Assembly: GCF_000282375.1 (NCBI RefSeq)
Contig: NZ_AKJK01000043.1
Span: 121,105 to 185,104, forward strand
Source: Pseudomonas sp. GM50
Lineage (GTDB): Bacteria > Pseudomonadota > Gammaproteobacteria > Pseudomonadales > Pseudomonadaceae
Reading direction: 5' to 3'
DNA length: 64,000 bases
Shown: piece by piece, positions 62,773 to 64,000 of the stretch
How positions within the stretch are numbered: the stretch's first letter is position 1
Layout of the letters: the number at the start of each line of letters is the position of its first letter
The notes under the pieces: generated by a model
Databases searched by the model: none
What the model saw: the letters and a program-made list of their open reading frames with translations, nothing else
Told to the model about the DNA's origin: nothing
Position numbers and translations under genes: made by a program

Positions 62773-63972
62773 ATGAAGTCGGTTGAAGAGCAGCTAGCGC
62801 TGATCAAACGTGGTGCAGAAGAACTGTTGGTCGAGTCCGAGCTGATCGAAAAGCTCAAGCGTGGCCAGCCACTGCGTATTAAGGCAGGCTTCGATCCGAC
62901 CGCGCCGGATTTGCACCTGGGTCACACCGTGCTTATTAATAAGCTGCGCCAATTCCAGGAACTGGGTCACCAGGTAATCTTCCTTATAGGTGACTTCACC
63001 GGGATGATCGGTGATCCGAGTGGCAAGAGCGCGACACGTCCTCCGCTCACCCGTGAGCAGGTTCTCGAGAATGCCGAGACCTACAAGACTCAAGTCTTCA
63101 AGATTCTTGATCCAGCCAAGACCGAAGTGGCGTTCAACTCCACCTGGATGGATCAGATGGGGCCTGCCGACTTTATTCGCCTGACTTCGCAATACACCGT
63201 GGCTCGCATGCTCGAGCGCGACGATTTCGACAAGCGCTACACGACCAATCAGCCAATCGCCATTCACGAATTCCTCTATCCGCTGGTTCAGGGTTATGAC
63301 TCGGTCGCTTTGCGTGCGGATGTCGAGCTGGGTGGTACCGATCAGAAGTTCAACCTTCTGATGGGGCGTGAGCTGCAACGTAGTTATGGTCAGGAGGCTC
63401 AATGCATTCTGACCATGCCATTGCTCGAAGGTCTGGATGGCGTGAAGAAGATGTCCAAGTCGCTGGGCAACTACGTCGGCATCCAGGAGGCGCCAGGTGT
63501 CATGTACGGCAAGCTGGTCTCTATTCCGGATGTGCTGATGTGGCGTTACTTCGAATTGCTCAGTTTCCGCTCCATGGAAGAGATCAATGCTTTTCGGGCT
63601 GACGTCGAAGCGGGCGCGAATCCACGTGACATCAAGATCAAGCTGGCCGAAGAGATCGTTGCGCGTTTCCATGGTGAAGAGGCAGCGGCCAATGCTCACC
63701 GTGCGGCGGGCAACCGTATGAAAGACGGTGAGCTGCCGGATGATCTGCCAGAGATCGAGCTGACTGCTGCCGAGGATATGCCGATTGCTGCTGTCCTTAA
63801 TAAAGCGGGCCTGGTGAAGAACTCCGCAGTGGCGCGCGACCTTCTCGGTTCTGGTGGTGTGCGTATAGATGGTGAGGTTGTCGATCGCACCTTTATATAC
63901 GTACTGGGCGCGACCCATGTTTGCCAGGCCGGGAAGAAGGCATTTGCGCGTATTACGCTCAAATCCGAATAA
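62773..63972 (+). CDS. tyrS: Tyrosyl-tRNA synthetase
   Basis: 399 aa from ATG 62773 ([14 protein letters not shown]); a longer frame from 62680 has no conserved residues there. Class I synthetase: 'DLHLGHTVL' near residues 43-51 (HIGH-type), '[12 protein letters not shown]' near 75-86, 'GGTDQKFN' near 188, 'KKMSKSLGN' near 224-232. C-terminal S4-like RNA-binding domain about 330-395. Charges tRNA-Tyr. Confidence 0.97.
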   Translation: MKSVEEQLALIKRGAEELLVESELIEKLKRGQPLRIKAGFDPTAPDLHLGHTVLINKLRQFQELGHQVIFLIGDFTGMIGDPSGKSATRPPLTREQVLENAETYKTQVFKILDPAKTEVAFNSTWMDQMGPADFIRLTSQYTVARMLERDDFDKRYTTNQPIAIHEFLYPLVQGYDSVALRADVELGGTDQKFNLLMGRELQRSYGQEAQCILTMPLLEGLDGVKKMSKSLGNYVGIQEAPGVMYGKLVSIPDVLMWRYFELLSFRSMEEINAFRADVEAGANPRDIKIKLAEEIVARFHGEEAAANAHRAAGNRMKDGELPDDLPEIELTAAEDMPIAAVLNKAGLVKNSAVARDLLGSGGVRIDGEVVDRTFIYVLGATHVCQAGKKAFARITLKSE

Positions 63973-64000
63973 AGCTGGAATCAGGGGTTGACGGCAGATT

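Overview
The window looks like the chromosome of a Pseudomonas of the fluorescens/putida type. The evidence is gene order: the run rmcA-rpoD-dnaG-rpsU-tsaD-plsY-folB-folK-cca, ycgB-yeaH-prkA, glpE-apaH-apaG-rsmA-pdxA-surA-lptD, amgK-murU, agtSR/agtABCD, rpe-gph-trpE, trpGDC, vfr, coq7, hemJ, argC, erpA, anmK, tyrS follows the P. aeruginosa PAO1 order near rpoD almost gene for gene. Many intergenic gaps carry the paired REP palindromes (REPINs) typical of fluorescens-group genomes. No rRNA, CRISPR array or insertion sequence was seen.

Positions 1 to about 6.1 kb are the right end of an integrative element. A tyrosine-recombinase gene lies directly beyond the 3' end of a tRNA-Ile2(CAU) gene. 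To its left are AT-richer genes of unknown function (a DUF4238-like protein, a protein with a ParB-like box and a hydrophobic C-terminus, and three small genes), a sigma70-type promoter and an operator-like palindrome. The left end of the element is outside the window. No REPINs were seen in this part.

From 6.2 to 14.6 kb (minus strand) are the c-di-GMP enzyme RmcA and the macromolecular synthesis genes rpsU, dnaG and rpoD. From 14.8 to 18.7 kb are tsaD, plsY, folB-folK and cca. From 18.8 to 24.4 kb are the stress genes ycgB(SpoVR)-yeaH-prkA and glpE. From 24.4 to 31.7 kb is a tightly packed minus-strand cluster (apaH, apaG, rsmA, pdxA, surA, lptD), with amgK-murU-djlA diverging from it (cell-wall recycling and a co-chaperone).

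From 35.4 to 43.5 kb is a sensor kinase/response regulator pair followed by a four-gene ABC importer, matching AgtSR/AgtABCD, the GABA/5-aminovalerate uptake system. An iron-type alcohol dehydrogenase follows. From 44.9 to 51.3 kb are rpe-gph-trpE and trpGDC. Both trp units are preceded by short reading frames ending in the same Trp-rich sequence (ARWRWRA-stop); the one before trpE is the in-frame 3' end of gph. The trpE-trpG gap also carries a broken remnant of an EstA-type autotransporter. From 51.4 to 64 kb are a lipoate-ligase-like gene, vfr, an OsmC protein, coq7, a HIT protein, an SDR, a DUF805 protein, a nitronate monooxygenase-like protein, hemJ, argC, erpA, anmK, an M23 endopeptidase and tyrS.

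The least described parts are the cargo of the tRNA-linked element, the paired trp leader frames, the estA remnant, the near-identical REPINs 16 kb apart, and palindromes placed like operators in front of agtA and erpA.
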